Source: Piscinibacter sp. XHJ-5 (GTDB lineage: Bacteria; Pseudomonadota; Gammaproteobacteria; Burkholderiales; Burkholderiaceae_C). From it: DNA of 64,000 bases. Of this stretch, positions 44,772-55,510 are shown piece by piece. The notes under the pieces are model-generated. The model had not been told where the DNA came from and made no database searches. It saw only the letters and a program-made list of their open reading frames with translations. Position numbers and translations under genes: made by a program. The stretch is from the NCBI RefSeq assembly GCF_029855045.1, contig NZ_CP123228.1:3596001-3660000 (forward strand), given 5' to 3'. How positions within the stretch are numbered: the stretch's first letter is position 1; the number at the start of each line of letters is the position of its first letter.

Positions 44772-45572
44772 ATGAAGAACTTCATCGATGTGCACGACGC
44801 CGAGATGGTGTTCAGCACGAAGAAGGGGCGCTTTCACGCGCTGCGCGACATCAACCTGACGGTGGCCAAGGGCGAGTTCGTCACGCTGATCGGCCACTCC
44901 GGATGCGGCAAGTCGACGCTGCTCAACCTCATCGCGGGCCTGCTCACGCCGACGCAAGGTGCGCTGCTGTGCGACAACCGGGAAATCGCCGCTCCGGGGC
45001 CCGAGCGTGCGGTGGTGTTCCAGAACCACTCTCTCCTGCCATGGCTCACCTGCTTCGAGAACGTCCACCTGGCCGTCGAGCGGGTGTTCGGTGCCAGCGA
45101 AGGCAAGCCGCAGCTCAAGAAGCGCACGCAGCAGGCGCTTGAGCTGGTCGGGATGGGCCATGCGATGGGCAAGCGGCCGCACGAGGTGTCCGGCGGCATG
45201 AAGCAGCGCGTCGGCATTGCCCGAGCGCTGGCAATGGAGCCCAAGGTGCTACTGCTGGACGAGCCCTTCGGAGCGCTCGACGCCTTGACGCGGGCCCATC
45301 TGCAGGACGAGCTGCTGAAGATCGTGGCCCGCACGCGCAGCACGGTCGTGATGGTCACGCACGACGTGGACGAAGCTGTGCTGCTGTCGGACCGCATCGT
45401 GATGATGACCAACGGCCCCGCCGCCACGATCGGCGAGATCCTCGCCGTGGAGCTGGAGCGCCCTCGCAATCGCGTGGAACTCGCCGAGGACGGTCGCTAC
45501 GTGCACTACCGCAAGGAGGTGCTGGACTTTCTCTACACCCGCCACGGACATCACACGCTCGCCGCGGCCTGA
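44772..45572 (+). CDS. nrtD: ABC transporter ATP-binding protein, NrtD/CmpD family
   Basis: This 266-residue ATPase energises the transporter. Walker A is GHSGCGKST (about 39-47), the signature is VSGGMKQRVGIARALAM (about 139), and Walker B is VLLLDEPFGALD (about 160). The H-loop is MVTHDVDEAVLLSDR. It contains a single ATPase domain without the NrtA-like fusion of cyanobacterial NrtC. It lies 14 bp after nrtB and ends the operon before a strong terminator. Confidence 0.94.
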   Translation: MKNFIDVHDAEMVFSTKKGRFHALRDINLTVAKGEFVTLIGHSGCGKSTLLNLIAGLLTPTQGALLCDNREIAAPGPERAVVFQNHSLLPWLTCFENVHLAVERVFGASEGKPQLKKRTQQALELVGMGHAMGKRPHEVSGGMKQRVGIARALAMEPKVLLLDEPFGALDALTRAHLQDELLKIVARTRSTVVMVTHDVDEAVLLSDRIVMMTNGPAATIGEILAVELERPRNRVELAEDGRYVHYRKEVLDFLYTRHGHHTLAAA

Positions 45573-45663
45573 GATCCGGCACGGCCCTTGCGAGCGAGAC
45601 CATCGGCAAGCGTCTGCGCGCTTGTCTTTCTATCTCCTCAGTAGGGCCCTGCCCTTTCGTCCA

Positions 45664-45696
45664 CCTCCTGGTCTTCGCGATCAGGAGGTTTTTTTT
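45664..45696 (+). terminator. Intrinsic terminator of the nrt operon
   Basis: CCTCCTGGTC (45664-45673) and GATCAGGAGG (45679-45688) form a 10-bp stem (one G-T pair) with the loop TTCGC. Eight T residues follow directly (45689-45696). It lies 91 bp after the ATPase gene, before the convergent fdx gene. Confidence 0.92.
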
Positions 45697-45730
45697 CGCC
45701 CGCCCCGCCGCGGTGCGGCCGCACACCGGC

Positions 45731-46069
45731 TCAGTGCGTTTCCTTGGCGTGGTTGATCGAGTACTTGGGGATCTCGATGGTCACGTCCTGCTGCGACAGG
45801 ATGGCCTGGCACGACAGCCGCGACGTGGGCTCCAGGCCCCAGGCGCGATCGAGCAGGTCCTCCTCGGCCTCGTCCATCTCGCCGAGCGAGTTGAAGCCTT
45901 CGCGCACGATGACATGGCAGGTGGTGCAGGCGCAGCTCATCTCGCAGGCGTGCTCGATGTCGATGTCGTGCTCGAGCATCGCCTCGCACAGCGACGTGCC
46001 CGCGTCGGCCCGGATCTCGGCGCCGTTCGGCGCGTATTCGGGATGGGGAAGGATCTTGATGGTCGGCAT
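45731..46069 (-). CDS. fdx: ISC-type [2Fe-2S] ferredoxin
   Basis: This 112-residue adrenodoxin-type ferredoxin supplies electrons for Fe-S cluster assembly. The cluster ligands are Cys42, Cys48 and Cys51 (HACEMSCACTTCHVIV) plus Cys87 (SRLSCQAIL). The start chosen, MPTIKILPHPEYAPNGAEI, matches the family. A GTG at 46078 overlaps the hscA stop (GTGA) and has the closer ribosome-binding-site spacing, so it could be used instead. It is the last gene of the isc series. Confidence 0.94.
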   Translation of the reverse strand: MPTIKILPHPEYAPNGAEIRADAGTSLCEAMLEHDIDIEHACEMSCACTTCHVIVREGFNSLGEMDEAEEDLLDRAWGLEPTSRLSCQAILSQQDVTIEIPKYSINHAKETH

Positions 46070-46074
46070 GCGGG

Positions 46075-47931
<1,857 letters not shown>

Positions 47932-47935
47932 GTCG

Positions 47936-48454
47936 TTATTGTCCCAGCGCCTCGAGGCGGTGATCGATGTCTTCGGCAAAGCGCTCAACGAACATGAGGG
48001 CTCTGACCTGCTCCGCGGCGGCCGCAGTGTCGTGCTGCTCGTCGAGCGTGCGCTGCAGGTTTGCGAAGCCGGACTTCTTGCGTGCAGCGACTTCGTCGGC
48101 GAGCGCCTCCACGTCGTCGACGGAGTGCGCTTCGTCCAGCGCCTCGCGCCACTCCATCTGCTGCATCAGAAACTCCGGTGGCATGGCCGTGTTGTTCTCG
48201 ATGTCGACCGGCGCACCCTGCAGTTCGCACAGGTAGGCGGCGCGCTTGAGCGGGTCCTTCAGGCGCTGGTAGGCCTCGTTGACGCGCACGGCCCACTGCA
48301 TTGCAACGCGCTGGGCGGCAGCACCCCCGGCGGCGAAGCGGTCCGGATGCACCTCGGCCTGCAACGCCCGCCAACGCGCATCGAGCACGGCGCGGTCCTG
48401 CTCGAAGCGTCGGGGCACGCCGAACAGTTCGAAGTCGTCGCTGTCGAGCTTCAT
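47936..48454 (-). CDS. hscB: Fe-S assembly co-chaperone HscB (J-domain)
   Basis: HscB is a J-protein that stimulates HscA and delivers IscU. The 172-residue protein has an N-terminal J-domain with the HPD triad at about 36-38 ([11 protein letters not shown]). A C-terminal three-helix bundle follows and includes [15 protein letters not shown], the family IscU-binding segment. The gene starts 66 bp after iscA, and a terminator hairpin in that gap may lower its expression. Confidence 0.95.
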   Translation of the reverse strand: MKLDSDDFELFGVPRRFEQDRAVLDARWRALQAEVHPDRFAAGGAAAQRVAMQWAVRVNEAYQRLKDPLKRAAYLCELQGAPVDIENNTAMPPEFLMQQMEWREALDEAHSVDDVEALADEVAARKKSGFANLQRTLDEQHDTAAAAEQVRALMFVERFAEDIDHRLEALGQ

Positions 48455-48475
48455 GGCGTTTTGGAGAACACAATG

Positions 48476-48499
48476 AAAAAGCGCGGCTTGCGGCCGCGC
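48476..48499 (-). terminator. Intrinsic terminator between iscA and hscB
   Basis: GCGCGGC (48481-48487) and GCCGCGC (48493-48499) form a perfect 7-bp stem with a 5-nt loop. On the minus strand TTTTT follows the stem. It lies 21 bp after the iscA stop and would uncouple hscBA-fdx from iscRSUA in part or wholly. Confidence 0.8.
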
Positions 48500-48520
48500 C
48501 TCACCATCGGCCGCGTGTGG

Positions 48521-48844
48521 TCACACGCGGAACGACTCGCCGCATCCGCAGCGGTCCTTCTCGCGCGGGTTGCGGAACTTGAACCCTTCGTTGAGGCCCT
48601 CGCGCACGAAATCGAGCTCGGTGCCATCGATGTACGGGAGGCTCTTCGGGTCGACCAGCACCTTGACGCCATGGCCTTCGAACACCACATCCTCGGGCGC
48701 GATGTCGTCGGCGTACTCGAGCTTGTAGGCCAGCCCCGAACAACCGGTGGTCTTCACGCCGAGCCGCACCCCCACGCCCTTGCCGCGCCTGGTGATGTAG
48801 CGGGCGACGTGGCGGGCTGCCGCCTCGGTCAGGGTCACGGCCAT
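48521..48844 (-). CDS. iscA: A-type Fe-S carrier protein IscA
   Basis: IscA is an A-type carrier that receives or delivers iron or Fe-S clusters. The 107-residue protein has the three conserved cysteines: Cys35 ([14 protein letters not shown]), and Cys99 and Cys101 ([11 protein letters not shown]). The start [13 protein letters not shown] is at 48844, and a longer frame upstream is in iscU. It lies 4 bp after iscU. Confidence 0.95.
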   Translation of the reverse strand: MAVTLTEAAARHVARYITRRGKGVGVRLGVKTTGCSGLAYKLEYADDIAPEDVVFEGHGVKVLVDPKSLPYIDGTELDFVREGLNEGFKFRNPREKDRCGCGESFRV

Positions 48845-48848
48845 CGGA

Positions 48849-49262
48849 TCAGGCCGCCTTCGCTTCGGTTTCGGCGCCACTGGCCGTCTTGGCCTTGTAG
48901 TCCTGTACGGCGGCCTTGATCGCGTCCTCGGCAAGGATCGAGCAATGGATCTTCACCGGCGGCAGCGCCAGCTCTTCGGCGATGTGCGTGTTCTTGATGG
49001 TGAGCGCCTCGTCGAGCGACTTGCCCTTCACCCACTCGGTCACGAGCGAGCTCGAGGCGATGGCCGATCCGCAGCCATAAGTCTTGAACTTCGCGTCCTC
49101 GATCTTTCCGGTGCGCGGGTTCACCTTGATCTGCAACTTCATCACGTCGCCGCAGGCCGGAGCACCGACCATGCCGGTGCCAACCGTATCGTCGCCCTTG
49201 GCGAACGAGCCGACGTTGCGGGGGTTTTCGTAGTGGTCCACGACCTTGTCGCTGTATGCCAT
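48849..49262 (-). CDS. iscU: Fe-S cluster scaffold protein IscU
   Basis: IscU is the scaffold on which [2Fe-2S] clusters are built with sulfur from IscS. The 137-residue protein has the three ligand cysteines in [13 protein letters not shown] (about 37), [13 protein letters not shown] (about 63) and [13 protein letters not shown] (about 106). It also has the LPPVK motif recognised by HscA ([11 protein letters not shown]). The Asp that tunes cluster release is in the first motif. It follows iscS by 22 bp. Confidence 0.97.
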   Translation of the reverse strand: MAYSDKVVDHYENPRNVGSFAKGDDTVGTGMVGAPACGDVMKLQIKVNPRTGKIEDAKFKTYGCGSAIASSSLVTEWVKGKSLDEALTIKNTHIAEELALPPVKIHCSILAEDAIKAAVQDYKAKTASGAETEAKAA

Positions 49263-49284
49263 GTCAGTTCTCCAACAACTTCCT

Positions 49285-50505
49285 TCAGTGCGCGGTCCAC
49301 TGGATCGCGCTGATGTCGACGCCGTCCTTGTACATCTCCCACAGCGGCGACAGTTCTCTCAGTTTGGCCACGCGATCCTTCAGCGTGGCCACCGTGTAGT
49401 CGATCTCCTCGATCGTCGTGAAGCGCCCGATCGTCATGCGCAGCGACGAGTGCGCCAGCTCGTCGCTGCGGCCGAGCGCGCGAAGCACGTAGCTCGGCTC
49501 CAGGCTCGCCGAGGTGCAGGCGGATCCCGATGACACCGCGATGCCCTTGATCCCCATGATCAACGACTCGCCTTCCACATAGTTGAACGACATGTTCACG
49601 TTGTGGGGCACGCGCTTCTCGGGATGTCCGTTGAGGAAGGTCTGCTCGATGTCGGCGAGGCCGTCGATCAGCCGCCGATGCAGCATGTGAATGCGTTCCT
49701 GCTCCTCGCCCATTTCGAGGCGGGCCAGGCGGAAGGCCTCGCCCATCCCGACGATCTGGTGCGTGGGCAGCGTGCCCGAACGCATGCCGCGCTCGTGCCC
49801 GCCGCCGTGCATCTGCGCCTCGATGCGCACGCGCGGCTTGCGCCGCACGTAGAGCGCGCCTATGCCCTTGGGGCCATAGGTCTTGTGCGATGCCAGGCTC
49901 ATCAGGTCGACGGGCAGCTTGGCAAGGTCGATATCGACCTTGCCGGTGGCCTGCGCCGCATCGACATGGAAGATGATTCCGCGCTCGCGGCACATGGCCC
50001 CTATCGCCGGAATGTCCTGGATGACGCCGATTTCGTTGTTCACGAACATCACCGACACCAGGATGGTGTCGGGACGCATCGTGTCTTTGAGCAGGTTCAG
50101 GTCGAGCAGGCCGTCTTCCTGCACCGGCAGGTAGGTGACCTCGAAGCCCTGGCGCTCCAGCTCGCGCATCGTGTCGAGCACTGCCTTGTGCTCGGTCTTC
50201 ACGGTGATCAGATGCTTGCCGCGCGTCTTGTAGAACTGCGCGGCGCCCTTCAGCGCCAGGTTGTTGGACTCGGTCGCACCCGAGGTCCAGATGATTTCGC
50301 GCGGGTCGGCTCCGACCAGCTGGGCGACTTCCTCCCGTGCGCCCTCCACCGCCGCTTCGGCTTCCCAGCCCCATGCATGACTGCGTGAGGCGGGATTGCC
50401 GAAGTGCTCGCGCAGCCACGGGATCATCTTGTCGACGACGCGCTGGTCCACCGGCGTGGTCGCGCCATAGTCCATGTAGATGGGGAAGTGCGGGGTCATG
50501 TCCAT
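49285..50505 (-). CDS. iscS: Cysteine desulfurase IscS
   Basis: IscS is a PLP enzyme that converts cysteine to alanine and provides persulfide sulfur for Fe-S clusters, thio-tRNAs and cofactors. It has 406 residues. Key features are [12 protein letters not shown] near the N-terminus, TEHKAVLD with the PLP-stacking His, the Schiff-base Lys in [13 protein letters not shown] (about 208), and the mobile catalytic Cys in [17 protein letters not shown] (about 330). A second start at 50499 would remove MD. Confidence 0.97.
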   Translation of the reverse strand: MDMTPHFPIYMDYGATTPVDQRVVDKMIPWLREHFGNPASRSHAWGWEAEAAVEGAREEVAQLVGADPREIIWTSGATESNNLALKGAAQFYKTRGKHLITVKTEHKAVLDTMRELERQGFEVTYLPVQEDGLLDLNLLKDTMRPDTILVSVMFVNNEIGVIQDIPAIGAMCRERGIIFHVDAAQATGKVDIDLAKLPVDLMSLASHKTYGPKGIGALYVRRKPRVRIEAQMHGGGHERGMRSGTLPTHQIVGMGEAFRLARLEMGEEQERIHMLHRRLIDGLADIEQTFLNGHPEKRVPHNVNMSFNYVEGESLIMGIKGIAVSSGSACTSASLEPSYVLRALGRSDELAHSSLRMTIGRFTTIEEIDYTVATLKDRVAKLRELSPLWEMYKDGVDISAIQWTAH

Positions 50506-50559
50506 GGGGGGCGAGTGTGCTCAATGCGGCGGCGCCACGGCGCCGCCGGGGTCAAACTG

Positions 50560-51093
50560 CTACTTCGAAAAGGCGTTGCCGAGCGCAAAGACGGAGTTGG
50601 GTGCGGTCACCTTGATGGGCTTGACCACCGGCTGCGTCGAGATCGCCCGCTTGACCGGGTGCTCCTCGATCGACACGCCCTTCGCGAGCTGCTCGTCGAC
50701 CAGTGACTTGAGAGAGATCGAGTCGAGGTACTCGATCATCTTCGTGTTGAGGCTGGCCCACAGGTCGTGCGTCATGCAGCGGCCGGTGTCCTCGCCCATG
50801 CAGTTTTCCTTGCCGCCGCAACCGGTGGCATCGATCGGCTCGTCGACGGCGACGATGATGTCGGCGACGGTGATCTCCTCGGACTTACGGCCCAGCGAAT
50901 AGCCGCCGCCGGGGCCGCGCGTGCTCTCGACCAGCTCATGGCGACGCAGCTTGCCGAACAGCTGTTCGAGATAGGACAGGGAAATCTGCTGCCGAGCAGA
51001 GATGGCAGCCAAAGCCACTGGACCGGAGTGCTCGCGCAGAGCCAGATCGATCATTGCAGTGACGGCGAAACGGCCTTTGGTGGTTAAACGCAT
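50560..51093 (-). CDS. iscR: Fe-S regulator IscR (Rrf2 family)
   Basis: IscR is a [2Fe-2S] winged-helix repressor that senses cluster status and controls the isc operon. The 177-residue protein starts MRLTTKGRFAVTAMIDLAL and has the recognition helix ISLSYLEQLFGKLRRHELV. Cluster ligands are Cys92, Cys98 and Cys106 with His109. The spacing is C-x5-C-x7-C, two residues longer between the last two than in E. coli. iscS begins 54 bp downstream. Confidence 0.95.
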   Translation of the reverse strand: MRLTTKGRFAVTAMIDLALREHSGPVALAAISARQQISLSYLEQLFGKLRRHELVESTRGPGGGYSLGRKSEEITVADIIVAVDEPIDATGCGGKENCMGEDTGRCMTHDLWASLNTKMIEYLDSISLKSLVDEQLAKGVSIEEHPVKRAISTQPVVKPIKVTAPNSVFALGNAFSK

Positions 51094-51203
51094 TGAATCT
51101 CTCCTGAAGCCTTGCGGCGCAACGAAACGAACGACTTGTCTGGCGGCTCCCAATGCCGACTCACCGCAGGACCGGGATTACCCTTTCTGGGAAACCCTTG
51201 CTT

Positions 51204-51229
51204 TATTCCGAGTGGATTTGTCGAGTATA
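51204..51229 (-). promoter_or_regulatory. Candidate IscR operator at the iscR promoter
   Basis: The minus strand has TATACTCGACAAATCCACTC followed by GGAATA, which resembles a type 1 IscR site (ATAc/tYYGAC...rGTCRRgTAT) in both halves, with mismatches. It includes a -10-like TATACT. The position, 110-140 bp upstream of the iscR ATG, fits autoregulation. Confidence 0.5.
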
Positions 51230-51303
51230 CCTGAAGCCGAGTTTTTTGGTCGGCATTCGGCTGCCGAAGTTCCCGAGACTTGCTGCGGCGCAGCGCGCTC
51301 GTC

Positions 51304-51780
51304 TCAGTTGGCCTTCAGGTGATCGACCAGGCCCTCGCAGGCGTCCTCGATCAGGTCGAGCACGCGCTCGAACCCTTCCGCACCGCTGTAGTACGGATCC
51401 GGGACCACCGGGCTGTCGTGGCGGCGGGCGAATTCGCTCAGCCGACGGAGCTTGGCGCGGTGCGGGGCCGGACACTGCTCTTCCAGGAGGGCGTAGTTGT
51501 CCCAGTCCATCGCCAGGATGAGGTCGAAAGTCTCGAAGTCGCCGTCGCCGACACGACGGGCCCGCAGGCCGCCAAGGTCGTAACCCCGCCGCTTGGCATG
51601 CTTGATCGATCGCGGGTCCGGCGGCTCGCCGACGTGGTACGCATGCGTACCCGCCGAATCGACGATCACCAGCTCATGCAGCCCGGCCTGACGCAGCTTG
51701 TAGCGAAGCACTCCCTCGGCTGTCGGGGAACGGCAGATGTTCCCCATGCAGACCATCAACACCTTGCGTGGCCGCGTCAC
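51304..51780 (-). CDS. Low-molecular-weight protein-tyrosine phosphatase
   Basis: This 158-residue LMW-PTP removes phosphate from protein tyrosines (or arginines in some relatives). The P-loop is Cys11-MGNIC-Arg17-Ser in [17 protein letters not shown]. The general acid is the Asp of [15 protein letters not shown] near 127. In bacteria such enzymes often act with tyrosine kinases of capsule or exopolysaccharide systems, but no kinase is present here. The start overlaps the uvrB stop by 4 bp, so it is coupled to uvrB. Confidence 0.94.
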   Translation of the reverse strand: MTRPRKVLMVCMGNICRSPTAEGVLRYKLRQAGLHELVIVDSAGTHAYHVGEPPDPRSIKHAKRRGYDLGGLRARRVGDGDFETFDLILAMDWDNYALLEEQCPAPHRAKLRRLSEFARRHDSPVVPDPYYSGAEGFERVLDLIEDACEGLVDHLKAN

Positions 51781-53888
51781 GTGCCGGACCCCGTCGAAGT
51801 GGGAGGGATGTGGTCGCCACCGGGCGCGCCGAAGGCCTGCTCGCGCAGCAAGGCGAGCTGGTCCCGAACGCGAGCGGCCTTCTCGAACTCGAGGTTGCGG
51901 GCGTGCTCCAGCATCTGCCGCTCCAGCATCTTGATGCGCTTGCCGAGATCCTTCTCCGACAAGGCTTCCACCTCAGCGGCATCGTGCGCCCTCTTGAGGT
52001 CGTCCTTGCCCGACTTCTCGGAATACACGCCGTCGATCATCTCCTTGACCAGCTTGCTGATGCTGCGCGGCGTGATGCCCATCGCCTCGTTGTGGGTGAC
52101 CTGCCTGGCGCGGCGGCGCTCGGTCTCGTCGAGCGCCCGCCGCATCGAATCGGTGATCCTGTCCGCATACAGGATGGCCCTGCCGTTGATGTTGCGCGCC
52201 GCGCGACCGATGGTCTGGATCAGCGAGCGTTCGGCGCGCAGGAAGCCCTCCTTGTCGGCGTCGAGGATGGCGACCAGCGACACCTCCGGAATGTCGAGCC
52301 CCTCGCGCAGGAGGTTGATGCCCACCAGCACGTCGAAGCTGCCGAGCCGCAAATCGCGAATGATCTCGACACGCTCCACTGTGTCGATGTCGCTGTGCAG
52401 GTAGCGAACCTTGACGCCGTTGTCGGCCAGGTAGTCGGTGAGCTGTTCCGCCATGCGCTTGGTCAGTGTGGTAATCAGCACGCGCTCGTTCTTCTGCACC
52501 CGCTCGCGGATCTCCTGCAGCACGTCGTCGACCTGGTGGGTCGCCGGTCGCACCTCGACGGTGGGATCGACCAAGCCCGTCGGACGCACCAGCTGTTCGA
52601 CGACCTGGCCGGTGTTCTGCTGTTCATAGGCGGCCGGCGTGGCCGACACGAACACCGCCTGGCGCATCTTGCGTTCGAACTCCTCGAACTTCAGCGGGCG
52701 GTTGTCGAGCGCGCTCGGAAGCCGGAAGCCGTATTCGACCAGCGTTGTCTTGCGGGCACGGTCGCCGTTGAACATGCCGCCCAGCTGGCCGATCAGCACG
52801 TGGCTCTCGTCGAGGAACATCAGCGCGTCGCGCGGCAGGTAGTCGACCAGCGTCGGCGGCGGGTCGCCCGGCTTGGCGCCCGACAGGTGCCGCGTGTAGT
52901 TCTCGATGCCCTTGCAGTGACCGACCTCCTGCAGCATCTCGAGGTCGAAGCGAGTGCGCTGCTCCAGCCGTTGCGCCTCCACCAGCTTGCCCGCCTTGAC
53001 CAGCTCGTCGAGCCGCCAGCGAAGCTCCTCCTTGATGCCCTCGATCGCGTTGAGCACCTGCTCGCGGGGCGTCACATAGTGGCTCGACGGGTAGACGACG
53101 AAGCGCGGCACCTTCTGCCGTATCCGGCCGGTGAGAGGATCCAGTAGCGCCAGCGACTCGATCTCGTCGTCGAAGAGCTCGAAGCGCACCGCCAGCTCGG
53201 AGTGCTCCGCGGGAAACACGTCGATCGTGTCGCCGCGAACGCGGAAGGTGCCGCGCGCGAAGTCCGTCTCGTTGCGCGTGTACTGCATGCGGATCAGCTG
53301 CGCGATCAGGTCGCGCTGACCGACCTTGTCGCCGACGCGCGCGATGAGCCGCATCTGCGTGTAGTCCTCCGGCTTGCCGATGCCGTAGATCGCACTGACA
53401 GTCGCGACGATGATCACGTCGCGCCGCTCGAGGATGCTCTTGGTCGCCGACAGCCGCATCTGCTCGATGTGCTCGTTGATCGAGCTGTCCTTCTCGATGA
53501 ACAAGTCGCGTTGCGGAACGTAGGCCTCGGGTTGGTAGTAGTCGTAGTAGCTGACGAAGTACTCGACCGCGTTCTTCGGGAAGAACTCACGGAACTCGCT
53601 GTAGAGCTGCGCGGCCAGCGTCTTGTTGGGCGCGAAGACGATTGCCGGACGGCCCAGACGCGCGATGACGTTGGCCATCGTGAAGGTCTTGCCCGAGCCG
53701 GTGACGCCCAGCAAGGTCTGGAAGCTCAGGCCGTCCTCGATGCCGTCGACGAGCTGCTCGATCGCCGTGGGCTGGTCACCTGCCGGCGCATATGGCTGGA
53801 AGAGCTGGAAAGGCGAACCGGGAAAGCTGATGAGCTCTCCTTTCGGCTCGACGTGCGCGTCGGTCGTCACTGCGGATAGATCGGCCAT
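51777..53888 (-). CDS. uvrB: Excinuclease ABC subunit B
   Basis: UvrB is the damage-verifying helicase of nucleotide excision repair and works with UvrA and UvrC. It has 703 residues. Walker A is [16 protein letters not shown] (about 57-72) and the beta-hairpin lies in [20 protein letters not shown]. The helicase motif [13 protein letters not shown] and the C-terminal UVR motif ([20 protein letters not shown]) are present. No LexA-like box (CTGT-N8-ACAG) was seen upstream. Confidence 0.97.
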   Translation of the reverse strand: MADLSAVTTDAHVEPKGELISFPGSPFQLFQPYAPAGDQPTAIEQLVDGIEDGLSFQTLLGVTGSGKTFTMANVIARLGRPAIVFAPNKTLAAQLYSEFREFFPKNAVEYFVSYYDYYQPEAYVPQRDLFIEKDSSINEHIEQMRLSATKSILERRDVIIVATVSAIYGIGKPEDYTQMRLIARVGDKVGQRDLIAQLIRMQYTRNETDFARGTFRVRGDTIDVFPAEHSELAVRFELFDDEIESLALLDPLTGRIRQKVPRFVVYPSSHYVTPREQVLNAIEGIKEELRWRLDELVKAGKLVEAQRLEQRTRFDLEMLQEVGHCKGIENYTRHLSGAKPGDPPPTLVDYLPRDALMFLDESHVLIGQLGGMFNGDRARKTTLVEYGFRLPSALDNRPLKFEEFERKMRQAVFVSATPAAYEQQNTGQVVEQLVRPTGLVDPTVEVRPATHQVDDVLQEIRERVQKNERVLITTLTKRMAEQLTDYLADNGVKVRYLHSDIDTVERVEIIRDLRLGSFDVLVGINLLREGLDIPEVSLVAILDADKEGFLRAERSLIQTIGRAARNINGRAILYADRITDSMRRALDETERRRARQVTHNEAMGITPRSISKLVKEMIDGVYSEKSGKDDLKRAHDAAEVEALSEKDLGKRIKMLERQMLEHARNLEFEKAARVRDQLALLREQAFGAPGGDHIPPTSTGSGT

Positions 53889-54019
53889 TGATGAGGTCCA
53901 CGTAAAATCCGGGGGTTTCCCCGTAGCGGGCGAACCCAGGGCAATCGACGAGCGTAGCCCAAATCACCACCCCGCTCTACTGACATTGCGCGTCAACCCA
54001 CACACTTCCAAGGACTGAC

Positions 54020-55219
54020 ATGGCTTCGTTGTTCGCCGCCGTCGAAATGGCGCCCCGGGACCCCATCCTCGGCCTCAATGAGCAGTTCAACGCCGATCCG
54101 AATCCGGCCAAGGTGAACCTCGGCGTCGGGGTCTACTACGACGAAGACGGCAAGCTGCCGCTGCTGAAGTGCGTGGCCCAGGCGGAACGGCAGATGGTCG
54201 AGGCACCCAAGGCGCGCGGCTACCTGCCCATCGACGGCATCGCGGCGTACGACAAGGCGGTGCAAGGCCTCGTATTTGGGGCCGACAGCCAGGCCGTCAA
54301 GGGCGGCCGCATCGCCACCGTACAGGCGGTCGGCGGGACTGGCGGGCTGAAGGTCGGCGCCGACTTCCTGAAGCGCGTCAATCCCGCCGCGAGGGTCCTC
54401 ATCAGCGACCCGAGCTGGGAGAACCACCGGGCGCTGTTCGAAGGTGCGGGTTTCGTGGTCGAGAGCTATCCGTACTACGACGCCGCGCGCCAGGGCGTCG
54501 ACTTCGACGGGATGCTGGGCGCGCTGAACGTTGCTGCGATCGGCAGCATCGTCGTGCTGCATGCGTGCTGCCACAACCCCACGGGCTACGACATCACGCC
54601 GGCGCAGTGGCAGCAGGTCATCGCTGCCCTCAAGTCGCGGGGCCTCGTGCCATTCCTCGACATGGCCTACCAGGGCTTCGGGGAAGGCATTGCGGAAGAC
54701 GGCGCGGTGGTGGCGATGTTCCTTGCCGCCGGGATCGACTTCTTCGTCTCGACCAGCTTCTCCAAGAGCTTCTCTCTATACGGCGAGCGCGTGGGTGCGC
54801 TGAGCGTCGTCTGCGAGTCGAAGGACGAGGCCGATCGTGTGCTGAGCCAGCTCAAGCGCGTCATTCGCACCAACTACTCCAATCCGCCCACTCACGGCGC
54901 GCAAGTGGTCGCCACCGTGCTCACCACCCCGGCGCTGCGCGCGCTCTGGGAGGAGGAGCTCGCCGGCATGCGCCTGCGCATCAAGCAGATGCGCAGCGCC
55001 CTGCAGGACAAACTCAAGGCCGCCGGCGCGGCTCGCGACATGAGCTTCATCACGCAGCAAAAGGGCATGTTCAGCTATTCGGGTCTCGGCAAGGAGCAAA
55101 TGCACCGGCTGCGCAACGAGTTCGGCATCTACGGCGTGGACTCCGGACGCATCTGCGTCGCGGCGCTGAACAGCAAGAACATCGATGCCGTGGTCAGCGC
55201 CATCGCGAAAGTGCTCTGA
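54020..55219 (+). CDS. Aromatic amino acid / aspartate aminotransferase
   Basis: This 399-residue class I aminotransferase of the AspC/TyrB subgroup transfers amino groups between aromatic amino acids or aspartate and 2-oxoglutarate. The start MASLFAAVEMAPRDPILGLN is the classic beginning of this group. Features are LSDPSW-like VLISDPSWENHRALFEGAGF, CCHNPTGYDITPAQW, and the PLP Lys in STSFSKSFSLYGERVGAL (about 246). The Arg of the C-terminal substrate site is in GVDSGRICVAALN. It is divergent from uvrB across 131 bp. Confidence 0.93.
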   Translation: MASLFAAVEMAPRDPILGLNEQFNADPNPAKVNLGVGVYYDEDGKLPLLKCVAQAERQMVEAPKARGYLPIDGIAAYDKAVQGLVFGADSQAVKGGRIATVQAVGGTGGLKVGADFLKRVNPAARVLISDPSWENHRALFEGAGFVVESYPYYDAARQGVDFDGMLGALNVAAIGSIVVLHACCHNPTGYDITPAQWQQVIAALKSRGLVPFLDMAYQGFGEGIAEDGAVVAMFLAAGIDFFVSTSFSKSFSLYGERVGALSVVCESKDEADRVLSQLKRVIRTNYSNPPTHGAQVVATVLTTPALRALWEEELAGMRLRIKQMRSALQDKLKAAGAARDMSFITQQKGMFSYSGLGKEQMHRLRNEFGIYGVDSGRICVAALNSKNIDAVVSAIAKVL

Positions 55220-55386
55220 TCGCAGATCGCACATCGTCCGAACGCACCGCCCGGCCTGGATCCGGGCCGGCGTTTGCGAGCCGGGCCGCAGTCTGCGGCC
55301 GCCGGCCGTCGCGAGACACCGCGTCAACCGCCCTCTTTTCGAGCATTGCAAGGGCGCCCAAACCCCGCAAGATGACCCGAAAAACC

Positions 55387-55406
55387 TAGAATGCTGCAAC
55401 GCACAA
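55387..55406 (+). promoter_or_regulatory. Possible phaZ promoter with PhaR-like box
   Basis: TAGAAT (55387-55392) is a five-of-six -10 element and directly abuts TGCTGCAACGCACAA (55392-55406). The latter resembles the TGC/GCA-rich operators of PhaR, the PHB-sensing repressor of betaproteobacteria. No good -35 was found. It lies about 105 bp upstream of phaZ. Confidence 0.4.
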
Positions 55407-55510
55407 GGCCGTGGTTTCTGCTTACCTGGCGAAGCCTGCTTTGCCTCGATACTCGAAGGGTTTTGCAAGCACGTCCACGTGCCTGATCCGACTCGAAAAA
55501 AGGAACGTCG

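Noticed and set aside
45701..45724. GTGCGGCCGCAC palindrome after the fdx gene as a minus-strand terminator
   Set aside because: No T-tract follows on the minus strand; the nearby strong terminator serves the plus strand.
53889..54019. LexA box expected upstream of uvrB
   Set aside because: No CTGT-N8-ACAG or close variant was found in the 131-bp region.
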